A stretch of 64,000 nt of DNA from Eonycteris spelaea. Taxonomy: Eukaryota; Chordata; Mammalia; Chiroptera; Pteropodidae. This document shows positions 34,585-45,984 of the stretch, in pieces. How positions within the stretch are numbered: position 1 is the stretch's first letter; every line of letters starts with the position of its first letter. The notes beneath the pieces were generated by a model that ran no database searches, was not told the DNA's origin, and saw nothing but the letters and a program-made list of their open reading frames with translations. The stretch is from assembly GCA_003508835.1 (NCBI GenBank), contig PUFA01000057.1, forward strand, positions 4,724,501 to 4,788,500, written 5' to 3'. Position numbers and translations under genes: made by a program.

Positions 34585-37130
34585 CAGAATAACTTCCAAG
34601 TTATTCTAGAAGGAAAGCACTGGATCCTAGGGATGGTAGCTTTCTGGGCCTAAATTTCCACATGAATAATTTCCACATGCTTTTTCTGCCTAAAGATGTG
34701 TGGTTTCTGCCTTTGTGAATTATTTTCATGTGAAATAAAGGGAATAACATGCTGAAATTTATTCTGGTACAATGTCAAGTAGCTATTAAGAAAACCTTTG
34801 GTCAAATAAAACCATTACTGGAATTTTTAAATTTGTAAAGAGAGATAAAACATATAGAGAGAGCCCTGCTGTTTTTATAGTTGATAGTAAGCTTAGGAGT
34901 AGTTGTCAATGTCATCATATATAGGATTATAATTTGAGTGAGAGCATATTTTTATTAAAAGTTTATGTTAAATTGTGGAAAACCTATGCATTGCTTTCAT
35001 CCTAAACTTCAAAATTCCAAATCAGAATCTTAAAATTTTTATTTTCACCACTTAAAATAGCGTGTTTCAACACTAAAGCAACAAACTATTTTTAAGAGGA
35101 AAAATGATAGAAACGTGAAAATGAAGATTTTACTTCCCATGGTAATGTGGGGCTGCCTTCAACTTCAAATATACATGTACTGAATTATTCCCTCCCTCAG
35201 GGACACTTGCACTCAGCCCATATACATTTTCAACCAGCGATTTCCTCAAAGATTTATGTGGATGGAAAAAAGTGGATAACTGAAGCACTTCCTCAGATAT
35301 TCCTTATTTAATTCAGCTAAGTACTCAACATTTATTCAGATTAATTAATTAATTTGTTTGTTTATTTATTTTTTATCAAATCTTATATTTTCTTCTGGGT
35401 AATTATCTCTTGCCTCAATTTTACCTTGTGCAGATAGATACATCTCATGAAACTACTTCATGATGCCTCTTTCTGTTGTCAATTCCCAAAGGAAAAGGCT
35501 TTTGTCTTCCCAAACCTAATTTATTCTCCCTCCACCGTCTTGAACTTTGTAGGTACTCAACAAATGTTAATTGATGACAAAGATACCTAAGAACTTTTGA
35601 ATTTATTCATGGAATGATTCTTCTATTCAAAGAACATCTTTATATACTTTCTATTTTTCAACAAAAAAAATGAAGCGAAACAACGCTTCATCTTGCCTGT
35701 TCTGTATTTTAACATCTGCACACAGCACAATATGTTCCTGTTTTAAACAAATATGTAGGCACACCAGTTATCTCAGTTCACAAACATAAATAACAGTACA
35801 GAGAAATATAGTGTTTAGAAGGAAATTTAACCTTAGGGCTTAAAGTTAATGGCAAAGTACAATTGTACTTAAGAGAGAATACAAAGAAATCCCATTATAA
35901 TACTATTATGCTAACTTTATTTTGGTCATAAATTTTTGCATTATGGTGTACACATTAGGTTATGTGCATACCTGAAAATCAGCATAATCTATGGCCAATT
36001 CACCAGTATAAGTCAACTAGTAGAATAACTATAAGCATCAGCATAAGTTGATTTTTAGCCCTAGTTATACCATAAGTGATTGGAAGTCTTTGAGAAAGTT
36101 GCCTAATTCCCATTTGTTGGTTTTCTAACCTCTTTTAAAAATGCCACATTAACATATTTCTTATCATTGTCATTCTTTAATGGTTATTGATTGTATGCAG
36201 GATGCTTTGTATCTCTTTGAGGTGCTGCAGCTTCCCCAGGGATGACTATGCTAATGAATAGTGTTTGCAAAGTACTTGGAAATCCTTGGATTAAAAACTA
36301 ACTGTATCATAGTAAAAGTATTTGTATTAACATGCCATATGGGAGAACCATATGTTATCTATTAAGAGGGTATGTGTGATATTGAAAATAGCTTTCTGGT
36401 GCATTGCCTTGTGCTATTTTCATACCAAAATATGCCACAGCAAGTTTTGGTATGCCAAAGCCATACCTTCGGTGTGGTGATGCTACAGTGTTCGATCACT
36501 CAGCAGATGTTTTTGAGTTCCTTTTTGAACACTCAGTGCTCTACCTACCATCATGCAACATATATGAAAGGGACATCTCATGTGTTTCCTTTCCTGAATA
36601 TGTGTCACACTTAGGTCTCCCTTGACAGACACATATGCTTTAAAAACAACAGGTTCAATTATTTCTTCTTTTCTCTACATGGACAAGTGTGCTGTTTGGG
36701 ACATTCTTAGAAAGATACAGGACCAAGATGACTGTCTTCTCTGTCTGTAATTGAAGACTAACCTGTAGGTCTTACAGACTTTCTGTGAATGGTACATGCT
36801 TGTGATAACACTTGAGTTTATTTTGAGTAGAACTGGTACTAGCAGCCAGGAGAGCTCTGTTCAGCATTTCCACAAAATGGCTATTTTAACAATTCCACAG
36901 ATAAATCTCCACAGGCCTAGGGAAGGGAGTCCCTTTCATAGCTAACTGCTCCAGTAAGAACACAAAATGTAACAAGAACCTAAGTTCTGTGTCTGCCCCA
37001 CATGTTGTATGAACAATATATTTCATAAGTAAACTTATATTCTATTAGTATATTCCTGATAATCTTGGGATAGAAGATAGTTTTTTATTTTTATTTATCT
37101 GATTAATTTGTGAAATAGCCATGCAGGGCT
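34585..37130. other. Intron, mostly unassigned
   Basis: A probable L2 3' end lies at 35450-35580 ('taggtactcaacaaatgtta'). The rest is A+T-rich with no recognised repeat. Open frames of 73-80 codons at 36372-36625 overlap each other and have no family signal. Confidence 0.5.
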
Positions 37131-37134
37131 ATGC

Positions 37135-37800
37135 AACAGAACAGCATAATTCATTCATTCACAAAGATTTGTTGAACACCTACCTTGTGCTCCTAAGTAC
37201 TTAGGAGACATATCAGATAATGAAGCAAAAAAAATCCAGCCTTAGAGGAGTTTACAGTCAAATTGTGACAGGTAAACATAAACAATGAATATGGTACCTA
37301 CCAAAAGTATACATTAGAAGATGATAGGTAAATAAAATAAAACAAAAATAAAAAGTAGATCAGGATAAGGAGGATGGAGTGTGTGGGGGTGGGGAGATGC
37401 CACCATTTTAAATGGAGTGTTCAGCATAGACCTCATTGAAAAGGGGACATTTCAGCAAAGACTTGAAGGACCTGGTGGAGTGGGTAGGCGGGGGTTGGGG
37501 GGAAGTACTCCAAGCATAGGTGACATCAGTACAGAGGCCTAGAGAGAAGAGACCCTACTGTGCTGAAGGAATAGCACAGTGGCTAGTGTGCCTGTGGCAG
37601 AGTGAATGCGAAGGAGACTACAAAGAAGTCAGGACAGGAAGTCAACAGATATCTCCAGCACACAGGGCCTTGTTTCCTCTGGGCATATTAGAGCACTTGA
37701 GCTAGGAAATGGTATTGTGTGACTCACACTTTAAGACAACCATCTGGCTTCCAGGTTTAGAATAGACTTTGAAAATGGAGCTGAAGCAGCAAAGCACATT
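37135..37800 (-). repeat. L2 LINE fragment, antisense
   Basis: 'cattcattcacaaagatttg', 'gaacacctaccttgtgctcc', 'aaggggacatttcagcaaag', 'actccaagcataggtgacat' and 'acaaccatctggcttccagg' follow antisense L2 from its 3' end inwards. Confidence 0.7.
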
Positions 37801-38224
37801 GGGAAGCCATCATCACAAACCAAGAAAGGGGGTTGAGGCTGGGCCAGGGGCTGCAGAAAGCAGATGGACTCTAACTACTCATGCTTCCTAGTGTCACCAC
37901 ATTTGACTTTTAGGAACTATTATGTATGATCAAAGTGTTGTGACATTTTAAAACTAATCTACCATTTAATGAGGTTCAACCAGAGGCTCTAAGAGACACC
38001 ATGCCTTTTCTATATCGAGAATTAAAATATGGTTCAAGCAAAAAATAAATTACCACTTAGGGAAAAACGATGTTTCCTCCTTAATCCCTTGACAAGTGTT
38101 TGTGGAGCCCCAAATGGATTTTAGGCACTATGCTGGGCGCTGAGGAGACCACAGGAACAGCAAGGGCATCTCTCTCAGCAGAGGAAATACAGTTTAGCTC
38201 TCAAGGGTCAGAAAAAGTCTGACC

Positions 38225-38425
38225 GTTGGCAAGAAAGAGAGTCCTCAGGCTTTGATATACTCTGGACCTGAGTTTAAGTCCCAGTTTGCCACAAATTGGG
38301 GGCTTCAGGGAAGTTACTTGATGTCCCACAACCTTGATTTCTTCATCTGTAAAAGGTAAATAAAAGTCTAACATTATGATTGTTGTAAGATGCATGGTAA
38401 TGGGTATGAGATGTGTAAACATGTA
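38225..38425 (+). repeat. MIR SINE
   Basis: 'ctggacctgagtttaagtcc', 'agggaagttacttgatgtcc' and 'atttcttcatctgtaaaagg' in sense order. A short antisense L2 tail lies just upstream (about 38095-38200). Confidence 0.75.
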
Positions 38426-38454
38426 AGTGCCCTCGTGCCTAGGAAGAACTAACT

Positions 38455-38585
38455 TTTCCTCCTTCCTCCTTCCTTCCTTCCTTCCTTCCTTCCTTCCTCC
38501 TCCTCCTTCCTTCTTTCCTTCCTTCCTTCCTTCCTTCCTTCCTTCCTTCCTTCTTCCCTCCCTCCTCCTTCCCTCCTTTTCTTTT

Positions 38586-38644
<59 letters not shown>

Positions 38645-38651
38645 CTTTCTT

Positions 38652-38697
<46 letters not shown>
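38455..38697 (+). repeat. Pyrimidine microsatellite (TTCC)n (TTTC)n (TC)n
   Basis: About 243 bp of almost pure pyrimidine: TTCC units, then TTTC units (about 38585-38655), then TC units (about 38656-38690). It is a mirror in composition of the purine tract at 886. The Ser/Leu/Phe open frame through it is an artefact. Confidence 0.98.
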
Positions 38698-38699
38698 AC

Positions 38700-39430
38700 T
38701 TATTCCTCTCTTTATTCCTTTCTTGCTGATTCCCTAAAGCTGTTAAGTAGGGCTAAGCAACATAGGCATTCACATTGAAGGGGATGGGGAGGTGGCAAGC
38801 ATCCAGCACAGAACTGGGCCAGTGTTAGGGAGCCATATCTGTGATTGAAGAATATTAAAGAGACATGACATTTAAATTCACTGTGTGATCCTCATTTGCC
38901 ATGAAAGATATTATTGGAAAATTGGCAAAACTAGAATGTGGCCTGTGGTTTAGATATTAGGAATGTCATCAGTGCTAATCTCCTGATCTCAATGGTTGCA
39001 TTGTGGTTATGGAAGAGAATGTCCTTGTTGGTAGAAAATGTATACTAAAGTATTCAGGACTGATGGGAGTGGTTAGGGGTGATTGTATCCCCAATTTACT
39101 CTCAGATGGTTCATAAAAAAAAAAAAAAGAAGTTTCTTGTACTGTTCTTGTAACTTTATGTTGTTTAAAATTATACTGTAATAAAAATGTCTTTAGCATT
39201 AAAAAAAACAGTCTGGAGTTAGTACTGCATTCATTTGGCTTAAGTATCAGAAAAGCTCAATTCTCCATGTTCTATGTTAATCCGTATGACATTAAAGCTT
39301 AGTTCTTCAACTATTTTAATATTAAATACCATTTTCCCACATTTTTGCTGACCCATAATTTAAATTTCTTACCCATACACAAATATTAGTTACCTCTCTA
39401 AGGAGGCAGTAGTGAGCTCTAACCTCTGTT
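38700..39430. other. Intron, unassigned
   Basis: Nothing recognised except an A(13) run near 39116. Confidence 0.5.
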
Positions 39431-39434
39431 GACT

Positions 39435-39665
39435 GGGTCAAACCTTTCTTCCATCACTTGCTAGCTCTGCAATTTTAGGCAAATTACTCAACATCTCTAT
39501 ACCCAGTTTCCATTATCCATGGACCATGGCTAATAATAATAATAATGCCTACCTTACTGAGTTGTTATGAGAACTAAATTTGATAAACTATCTATGCAAG
39601 CACTTAGACACTGAGCAGAACATAGACAATATGCAATAAATGTTAGCTGGTATTAATTAGTATTA
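39435..39665 (+). repeat. MIR SINE
   Basis: 'catcacttgctagctctgca', 'ggcaaattactcaacatctc', 'gagttgttatgagaactaaa' and 'gcaataaatgttagctggta' in sense order. Confidence 0.85.
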
Positions 39666-39914
39666 TCCTGCTGCCCATATGACTCTATTAAAGAAAACAT
39701 AAACATCATTGATGGCAGTGCATACACTTTGGAGCATTTCTCCCTTATATAAGCTAATTTATTTTTCAAATGTGTTTCTAGAGAGTTGGAATGTATAAGA
39801 TGAAAATGTAGCTGGGTGGCAGAATACAAAATTAAAGACTAAATTCTTTATAAAGAGTGCTAACTTAAAATCTTTGAGCCTTTCTGAGCTAAGAAAATAA
39901 ATATATTATTTGTA

Positions 39915-40174
39915 TTAATCAGCTATTTTAACAATGATACTGTGTGACAAATCACCCCAACTGCAGTACCTTGCAATAAAAATATTCATTCTCATAATCA
40001 CAGGTTTGCAGGCTGACTGTGTCTCAACTGATGTATGTTGTGTTCAGCTGGGCAGTTCTGTTTCAAGCTCTGAGTTGCCTGGGCTTAGTTCCAGGCAGAG
40101 TGGCTTTTACTTATCTCTTCTTCTTAAACCAGTGGTTAAGGACATTTCTTTTTTCTTTCTTTCTTTTTTCTTTT

Positions 40175-40219
<45 letters not shown>

Positions 40220-40445
40220 GCATTTCTTGTCATGGCAAATGTCCGGAGCACAAGCACCAAGTCCAATTGTGCAGCACAATTAAGCCCTCTGCTTACATCA
40301 TGTTCATTAACATTCCTTTAGCGAAATCAAGTCACTTGGGGTCAAGTTCAACATCAATGGAGTGGAAAGTATTCTCTGACACTGAGATGTATAATCCATA
40401 TTACAAGCAGGAATGAACATTGGATCTCATAACCATCTACGAACC
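39915..40445 (-). repeat. MLT1-type MaLR LTR, antisense, split by a T-tract
   Basis: Inverted MLT1 text on both sides of a T-rich insert: 'gtgtgacaaatcaccccaac' and 'tcagctgggcagttctgttt' on the left; 'gtccaattgtgcagcacaat', 'aagccctctgcttacatcat' and 'caacatcaatggagtggaaa' on the right. Confidence 0.7.
40151..40217 (-). mobile_element. Apparent tail-only retroinsertion (T-rich tract with TSD)
   Basis: A 67-bp stretch of T with a few C, ending GAG, sits between GGACATTTCTT (40140-40150) and GGGCATTTCTT (40218-40228). The flanks fit a target-site duplication. The insert on the minus strand would be CTC followed by an A-tail, so almost the whole donor is missing. Simple slippage of a T-rich site is the alternative, but it would not duplicate the flank. 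Confidence 0.5.
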
Positions 40446-40449
40446 ACTG

Positions 40450-42685
40450 TATTTGAATTGCCTATGCTCTGTCCATGTCCAGAAATCTTAAGAACTTTTA
40501 TAAGGAATGGCAATAGTACAACAGGCAACACATATCAGATTGCCTTCCCAGTAGCAGGGATGGATTTGCTCAGATTTATTTCCCCTTTCTTTTCCTATCC
40601 CCGTGCACACTTCACAAAACTACAAATATCAAGAAAGTAATTTGTAGCCATGACATTGAGATTTTGCCTTTAGAAAACTCTCTTATAGAATTAAACATGG
40701 ACTGCATTCTTATCATCATCCAACCACTGGTGCATTTCTTTCACTTACATGAATTAATTTTGCAGTAAGAGTCTCATTTTTATTTCTATAAAATTTCTTG
40801 AATAGCTTGCATATAGTATATGCTCAATATATATGGGTCGAAACAATGAGGGGCGGGGTACTAATACTTCTGTAGAGAAATAAAAACAATGCAATCAGTA
40901 GAATTCTCACAGGTTATTGTGCTTTGGGGCATGGAAAAGTAGAGTATTATGTGACACTCCACGTGAATGGTATGGAAATTTATCATCTGAAGTAAATATG
41001 TGACCTTTAGGTGTATTAAGAGAATTTAGCTTCTGTGTGACATTTTTAAAGCTAACAAAATAGTGTGTCACTTTCCTATATTTCTTCACATTTATTATAA
41101 GCCTTTTAAATCCCTTCTAAAAACCACAAGTTTAGATTCTCCACTCTACTTAACTTTTATTGTTTATACACTTCCTGTGAAGATAGCTAGACAGACAAGG
41201 CTGATAAAAGGAAAGCCTGTCCTTATCAAATACTTATGGGTAGCTGTGTAATGGGATTTTTTTCCTACCAGTAGAAGCCCACTGTTTCACTAAGAACTCA
41301 CCCTTTTGAGGCATTTAAAATGGATGAAAAGTTATAAGCCAACCAAACTGTCCTTCTAAAAGAGGGTGAAAAGAAGGCTAATCTAATTGTCCAAGAATGT
41401 ATAAACTGGGCTTTGAAAACAAGACTTCTACACTGGTTCCCCCTGCTGGATTTGAGAAAGCATGTCTTTGGAAAATGATGAAAGCAATATACCTGAAACT
41501 TCATTTGAGGCATGCTACTCAAACTGCAAATCGAGCATTCTTCTAGAGTGAATGTTCTCCATGATAAACATGCCAGGTGTTTCTTGAGTCTGCTTCCCAA
41601 AGGCCACAGTACTGTGACTAGCTAGAACCCTGTGCAGTCAAGACTCAAAGTGGAAAATGAAAACATGGCACTCGGGTGGCTCTGTTAGGGAATGGGACAG
41701 CATGCACTTGGATGAGAGTAAAAACCCAGTCAAAGTAGAATAGGAAGACAACCAGGCTGGTTTTTCGTATTATAAAACTGGACTAGGGGTCTGACCTCTA
41801 ATTTACTGTTCATGCAATTAGAGCTGCTGGACCCAATTTCTCACCTTCCTATGACTTAACTGCTGTTTTTCCTTTCTTATCTTTCTCTTCACAAGATAGC
41901 TTTTTACCCCCACTTCCTAGGATTTGTGGTAACGAGAGACTAATTTTAAAGGCAGCCTGTCACTGCAGACTTCAAGCCTACTATGAAATCTGTGTTAAAG
42001 GATCTATCTATTAGAGGAGACAGAAAAACTGGAAGATTTTTCCTGATTGACTCTGAGTCCATTTGGTGAGAGGAAGGAGGGAAATACTAACCTATGTTTT
42101 TGACAAATACTCTGCACCAACTTAGCCCTGTTAAGGAAACAAGAGCAGCAGTGATGGCTATTTTTTTTCTTAGAGCAAAAGCAATGTCATCACCTCCTTG
42201 GAGGAGCAGAAGAGAGAAAATGTCAGATCATCATGTGATGCTTGTAAAAATGCCACGGAGAACATTGGATTTAGGTAGCTAAAAACTACCTAAAAGTTAA
42301 CACGTATATATTAAAAGTTAACACATACATAGAAAAAAAATCTGGAAAGATATACAAAGATCATATATTTTATAATAAAAAAAAACATAAAGAAGAAAAA
42401 AAGTTATACTCTGTCCCTCATGACAAACGACACAGTGCAGGGCAGAGGGAATTCTATTCATACTTATGCATTCTCTTTTTTCATGTATTTGTTTACTTTC
42501 ATCATTCTATTATAAACTTTTTTTCATCCAGGTCAATTCTAAATGTTTTTCCATCTGCGACTCTCTTCAGTAGGTTATTTTTCAGAGCTGCTTGAAGAAA
42601 TGTTTCCCCATTGCTTCAGAGGCTCTCGTTTCAGCTCTACCAGTTGAGTACTCCTCTAGGGAGGCCTCACTATCCTCTTGCCTCT
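40450..42685. other. Intron, unassigned
   Basis: No repeat recognised with confidence. An open frame of 100 codons on the minus strand (41298-41600) has no recognised domain. A tandem 'aaaagttaacac' pair lies near 42291-42325. Confidence 0.5.
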
Positions 42686-42689
42686 GGAT

Positions 42690-43165
42690 TAGGAGATGGT
42701 AGTAGTAGCAGATGGTGGTGGGTCAAAGCACTCAAGCAAAAGACAGTTAAGTAATCTGAGCCTGGTTGTGGGTCAGAAATTTTAAAAGGGCTCAACTTGC
42801 AATTCTTCTGCTTCTTTTGGCTTTAGCGGGCAGCCGGACTAGGTTGAAAGATGCTAAAAGTCTTCACCAACATGTCTTGCCCCTCGGTGCTCTGCCACAT
42901 GGCCCTTTTCTCTCTCCGTGTGCCTCTATTTGGTAGGCTGGCCTGAGTATCTTTGCAGCATGGTATCTAGCTTCCAAGGGAGAGAAAGTAGAAGCTGCTA
43001 GTCTTCTGTGTCTTTGGCTTAGAGGGGCCAGAACATCACTTCCACATTTTGTCAGTCTAAACAAGTCACAGAATTAGTCCAAATTCAAGGAAAGCAGAGA
43101 TAAGAGTACACTTCTTGTGAGACAAAGGATCTGTGGCCATCTTTAACCCACAGTAATATATGCAG
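42690..43165 (-). repeat. MLT1-type MaLR LTR, antisense
   Basis: Inverted LTR: 'tgccacatggcccttttctc', 'gcagcatggtatctagcttc', 'aagtagaagctgctagtctt', 'cacttccacattttgtcagt' and terminal 'gtggccatctttaacccaca'. Confidence 0.7.
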
Positions 43166-43169
43166 GTAA

Positions 43170-43950
43170 CTTCTGCTTCTCTGTTTTCTGTAATTTAACT
43201 ACATGTTTTATATTTTGGTTCTGTCTCTATATTTTTATCATTTAAAAAAATTTTCTCCAACAAAAAGAGATTTGGAAAGCCTCCCAGCAATGAGTTCTAA
43301 AATCCTACTTTTATTTGCCTTTGAAAAGTTTTTCTACACAGAAATTCACAGATATACATTACACATTTTAAGCCAAAAGAAAATTTTAGCTAGTTTCTAG
43401 TATATAGGTACCATTGCACCTGCCTAGTTATTTATTTTTCAAGGATTTATGTACTATAGCATAAACTTGACCAACATAATTTGTTCAAGACAAAATGTTT
43501 TATAGTATAGATATATTAGGCTTTGATGTATAAGTTAAGTAAAAATAGATATTGTTTTCTAACATATATCAAACAGGAAACTAAAAGGCATAGAAACTTA
43601 ATCAGCCAAGTTTCCTAACACAGTGCATATTACTTGAGTCAAGGGAGAAAAGATGGGAATTAATATTTGTACTGCTTTTGGGGAAATGCTGTGCAAGGAG
43701 AGGACTGCTGAGTGAATTTTGTTTACAGCAGTTCAACATTTAATCAAGCAAATCATGTGAGAAGGGACGAATATAAATGCACCTATTTATGTAGGTAATT
43801 TTTCTGTTTCATGCCTCTGATTCATCTCTCTGCCTTGCTTTATGGGAAGTCATGCTACATTGGTTACAATTAATTTCGGTGCTGCATATTAGCCATAAAA
43901 AGATATTTCATAAATTGACTGATATAATTTTTTCCCTCTGTGGTTTTCTT
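43170..43950. other. Intron upstream of exon at 43956, unassigned
   Basis: A+T-rich and apparently repeat-poor. It ends in the pyrimidine tract of the exon acceptor. Confidence 0.5.
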
Positions 43951-43955
43951 GAAAG

Positions 43956-44018
43956 ATGAGAATGGTCCAGAGGAAAAGCAAAGTACGGAAGAAATGGAAG
44001 GGCAGAGCCAAGAAGCAG
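43956..44018 (+). CDS. MACROD2: MACROD2 coding exon, tail segment DENGPEEKQ (63 bp)
   Basis: Acceptor AG at 43954-43955 and donor GTGGGC at 44019 enclose 63 bp in phase 1-1. The translation starts DENGPEEKQSTEEM and ends GQSQEA. The human protein, from memory, has DENGPEEKQSVEEM at this place, so identity is very high. It would splice from the exon at 3833 (or the cassette at 10743) to the exon at 48387, always regenerating an aspartate codon at the junction. The segment is Glu/Gln/Ser rich, expected to be disordered. The donor is non-optimal at +3 to +6, which might favour regulated splicing or use of the downstream candidate at 44475. The intron upstream is very long (about 33 kb from the cassette exon). 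Confidence 0.93.
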
Positions 44019-44474
44019 GTGGGCTCAGATTTCTTTTGAGGAGTCTTCTAGGCCTCGTCCGCAGAGGTGAACAACGACTTTACTCAGTGCTCTTTTCAAA
44101 AAATGCTTATACTTTTCACCAGGGTAACTTCCATGTTCATTCAGGTCTCCTTCAGGAAGCTACCCACGTTAACTATGAGTGACAGGGCTTCCAATCAGAA
44201 GGGTGTGTTGTCATGTCTCATTCACCAATTCCATTTTTCTTCCATGTAATAACATTTTGCTTAGTAATGCTCTAAGAGGGGTGGGCAGAGGTTGGAAGTG
44301 TCAAGTTAGAGCTTGGCTGACTTAGGACAGGTCAAAATGAGCATATTTTGTTTGTGGGAAAAAAAAATGTTTTAAAAGAAATAAGAGGCTTTTTCTCCAC
44401 AGTAAATGGACTGTTCTTTACTGTTTTGCATTTTCGAAGAGCCATATTTCTGGTTATTTCTTTACATGTTGTAG

Positions 44475-44521
44475 GAGATGGTGTCACGGAGCCTGACTAC
44501 ACCCACCCCGCACAGAGATAA
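44475..44521 (+). CDS. Candidate short alternative last exon of MACROD2
   Basis: About 450 bases after the 43956 exon, TTGTAG ends at 44474. Continuing in the shared phase gives GDGVTEPDYTHPAQR and a TAA stop at 44519-44521. A second AG three bases on (44477) gives the same frame without the first Gly. The last part of this read begins DGVT, as does the true exon at 48387, with ten identical bases (ATGGTGTCAC) next to AG in both. A canonical AATAAA follows at 44578-44583, about 57 bases after the stop, which is appropriate for a compact terminal exon. The pyrimidine tract is weak. I rate this a plausible alternative 3' end rather than an established exon. Confidence 0.35.
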
Positions 44522-44577
44522 AGTGAGATCCAAAGCCTTCCTGACATCCCTTCTGTTCACTAAAGAACAGATGTATC

Positions 44578-44583
44578 AATAAA
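44578..44583 (+). promoter_or_regulatory. AATAAA polyadenylation hexamer, candidate
   Basis: A canonical hexamer sits 57 bases after the stop of the candidate terminal exon at 44475. AATAAA occurs often by chance in A+T-rich introns, so it counts only together with the acceptor and open frame just upstream. Confidence 0.3.
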
Positions 44584-44599
44584 ATGTCCATAGATTTTT

Positions 44600-45894
44600 C
44601 AGCCATAGATTATAAAATTGAGCATTTTGAAAAATTAAATAGCACTTAAGATCCAAAAGAGATCATCATCACTTTTGATTTATTGTTTCTTTCTACCCAT
44701 TTTTGTACTCAGGCACTCTATCCTTTAAAAATGATAAGCACAATTATGAAGCTATCAACATAATCACCAAAATAAAAATATCTTTCTTCCCTTTAGTTTT
44801 CAAGTCATTCTCCCAGTTCTAATGAGACCCACAGGGGTGAGGGGCATTTTTGAAATAGTGGGCTCTGATATGTGCCAGGCACGTCATAGGCCATATGCTG
44901 AACTCTTGGAAATAAACCAGGTAGTGTGGTAAGTTTTTCACCGAAAACTTCCCACATTAACCTTGGAACTTGTGCTAGCAAACTGAAAGCTTTTATTATT
45001 AACCTGGAAGATGGAATTGAAGAAGGCCAATCACAGAAAGCACTGAAGCAAGGCAGCAAAGACCTTGTGTAGCTGCTACTGGGTCAGCTGGCTCTCCTTG
45101 CTGAAATGTAGTACTTGCAATGAAATGAATTCTGGTACAACGAACTGTTGTTATCCACCCCCACCCCACCCAAGCGCCCGACTCATACGTCATTATGCTC
45201 CGTGGAAGATGAGTCTAACATGAAAAGCTACCACTATTTTCACTGGTTGAGACTGGCAACCATTAGTCAAGGAACTGCTGACAGCTGAGGCCATTCTCTG
45301 ACTGTTGAGGTTTCACAGGTTTTATTCACTTACTGCTCTCTCTCAAACTGTCTTTATCAACATAGGTTTTTTTTCCCAACCCCGTTCATACACATACACA
45401 CACCCACACACACGTACATACATGCACACATATGTACATGCACACACATTCACCTCTGTTTTACTTATTCATCCTTTTCCCCTTAATCAGTTGAAACAGG
45501 CAGTTTCGCTTGGGATCATTTTGTCTGTCAGCTGAGAGTGGTAGAATGTAAGCCCTCTTCTCCACCTCCTGGGTCAAGTGTTATCACAGCAATATGGGTA
45601 ACTCTCAATGTAAAGAGGAGCCTTAAATGCTTAAGTGAGTCCACAGCTGGCAGGGAGTCGAATGGCAGGGTTCATCTATCATCCAGGCTGGTGTCAGCAT
45701 ACATTGTTATGCCCACTCTGCTCATGTCAGAGCCTCCCTAATCTAAGTGCAGAGAAACCCAAGATGTGATTCTAGTTATTAAAGCCCTTTTGACCTGCTG
45801 TTATTCTTCCAAAATAAAAATACCTGCTTTCCATTCGATATAATTTCCAACTTCGATTTCAATTATACAACTCTGTAGGACTTTTCCTTATCAT

Positions 45895-45928
<34 letters not shown>

Positions 45929-45980
45929 GTCAAACCAGCATAATCCAGAATTTTTTACCGCTGTCATAATCAAATCAAAT
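44600..45980. other. Intron, mostly unassigned
   Basis: Contains a CA/TACA-rich patch at 45385-45455 and a pure (AC)n tract at 45895-45926. No exon or transposon recognised. Confidence 0.6.
45895..45926 (+). repeat. (AC)16 microsatellite
   Basis: Perfect dinucleotide tract, likely polymorphic. Confidence 0.97.
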
Positions 45981-45984
45981 CAAA

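Noticed and set aside
38427..38729. 100-codon Ser/Phe/Leu-rich frame
   Set aside because: Produced by the TTCC/TTTC/TC microsatellite.
39934..40416. 160-codon open frame on the plus strand
   Set aside because: It runs through an antisense MLT1 LTR and a poly-T tract coding poly-Phe. No gene character.
45385..45926. CRISPR-like short repeats
   Set aside because: These are simple CA/TACA microsatellites without regular spacers, and the genome is mammalian.
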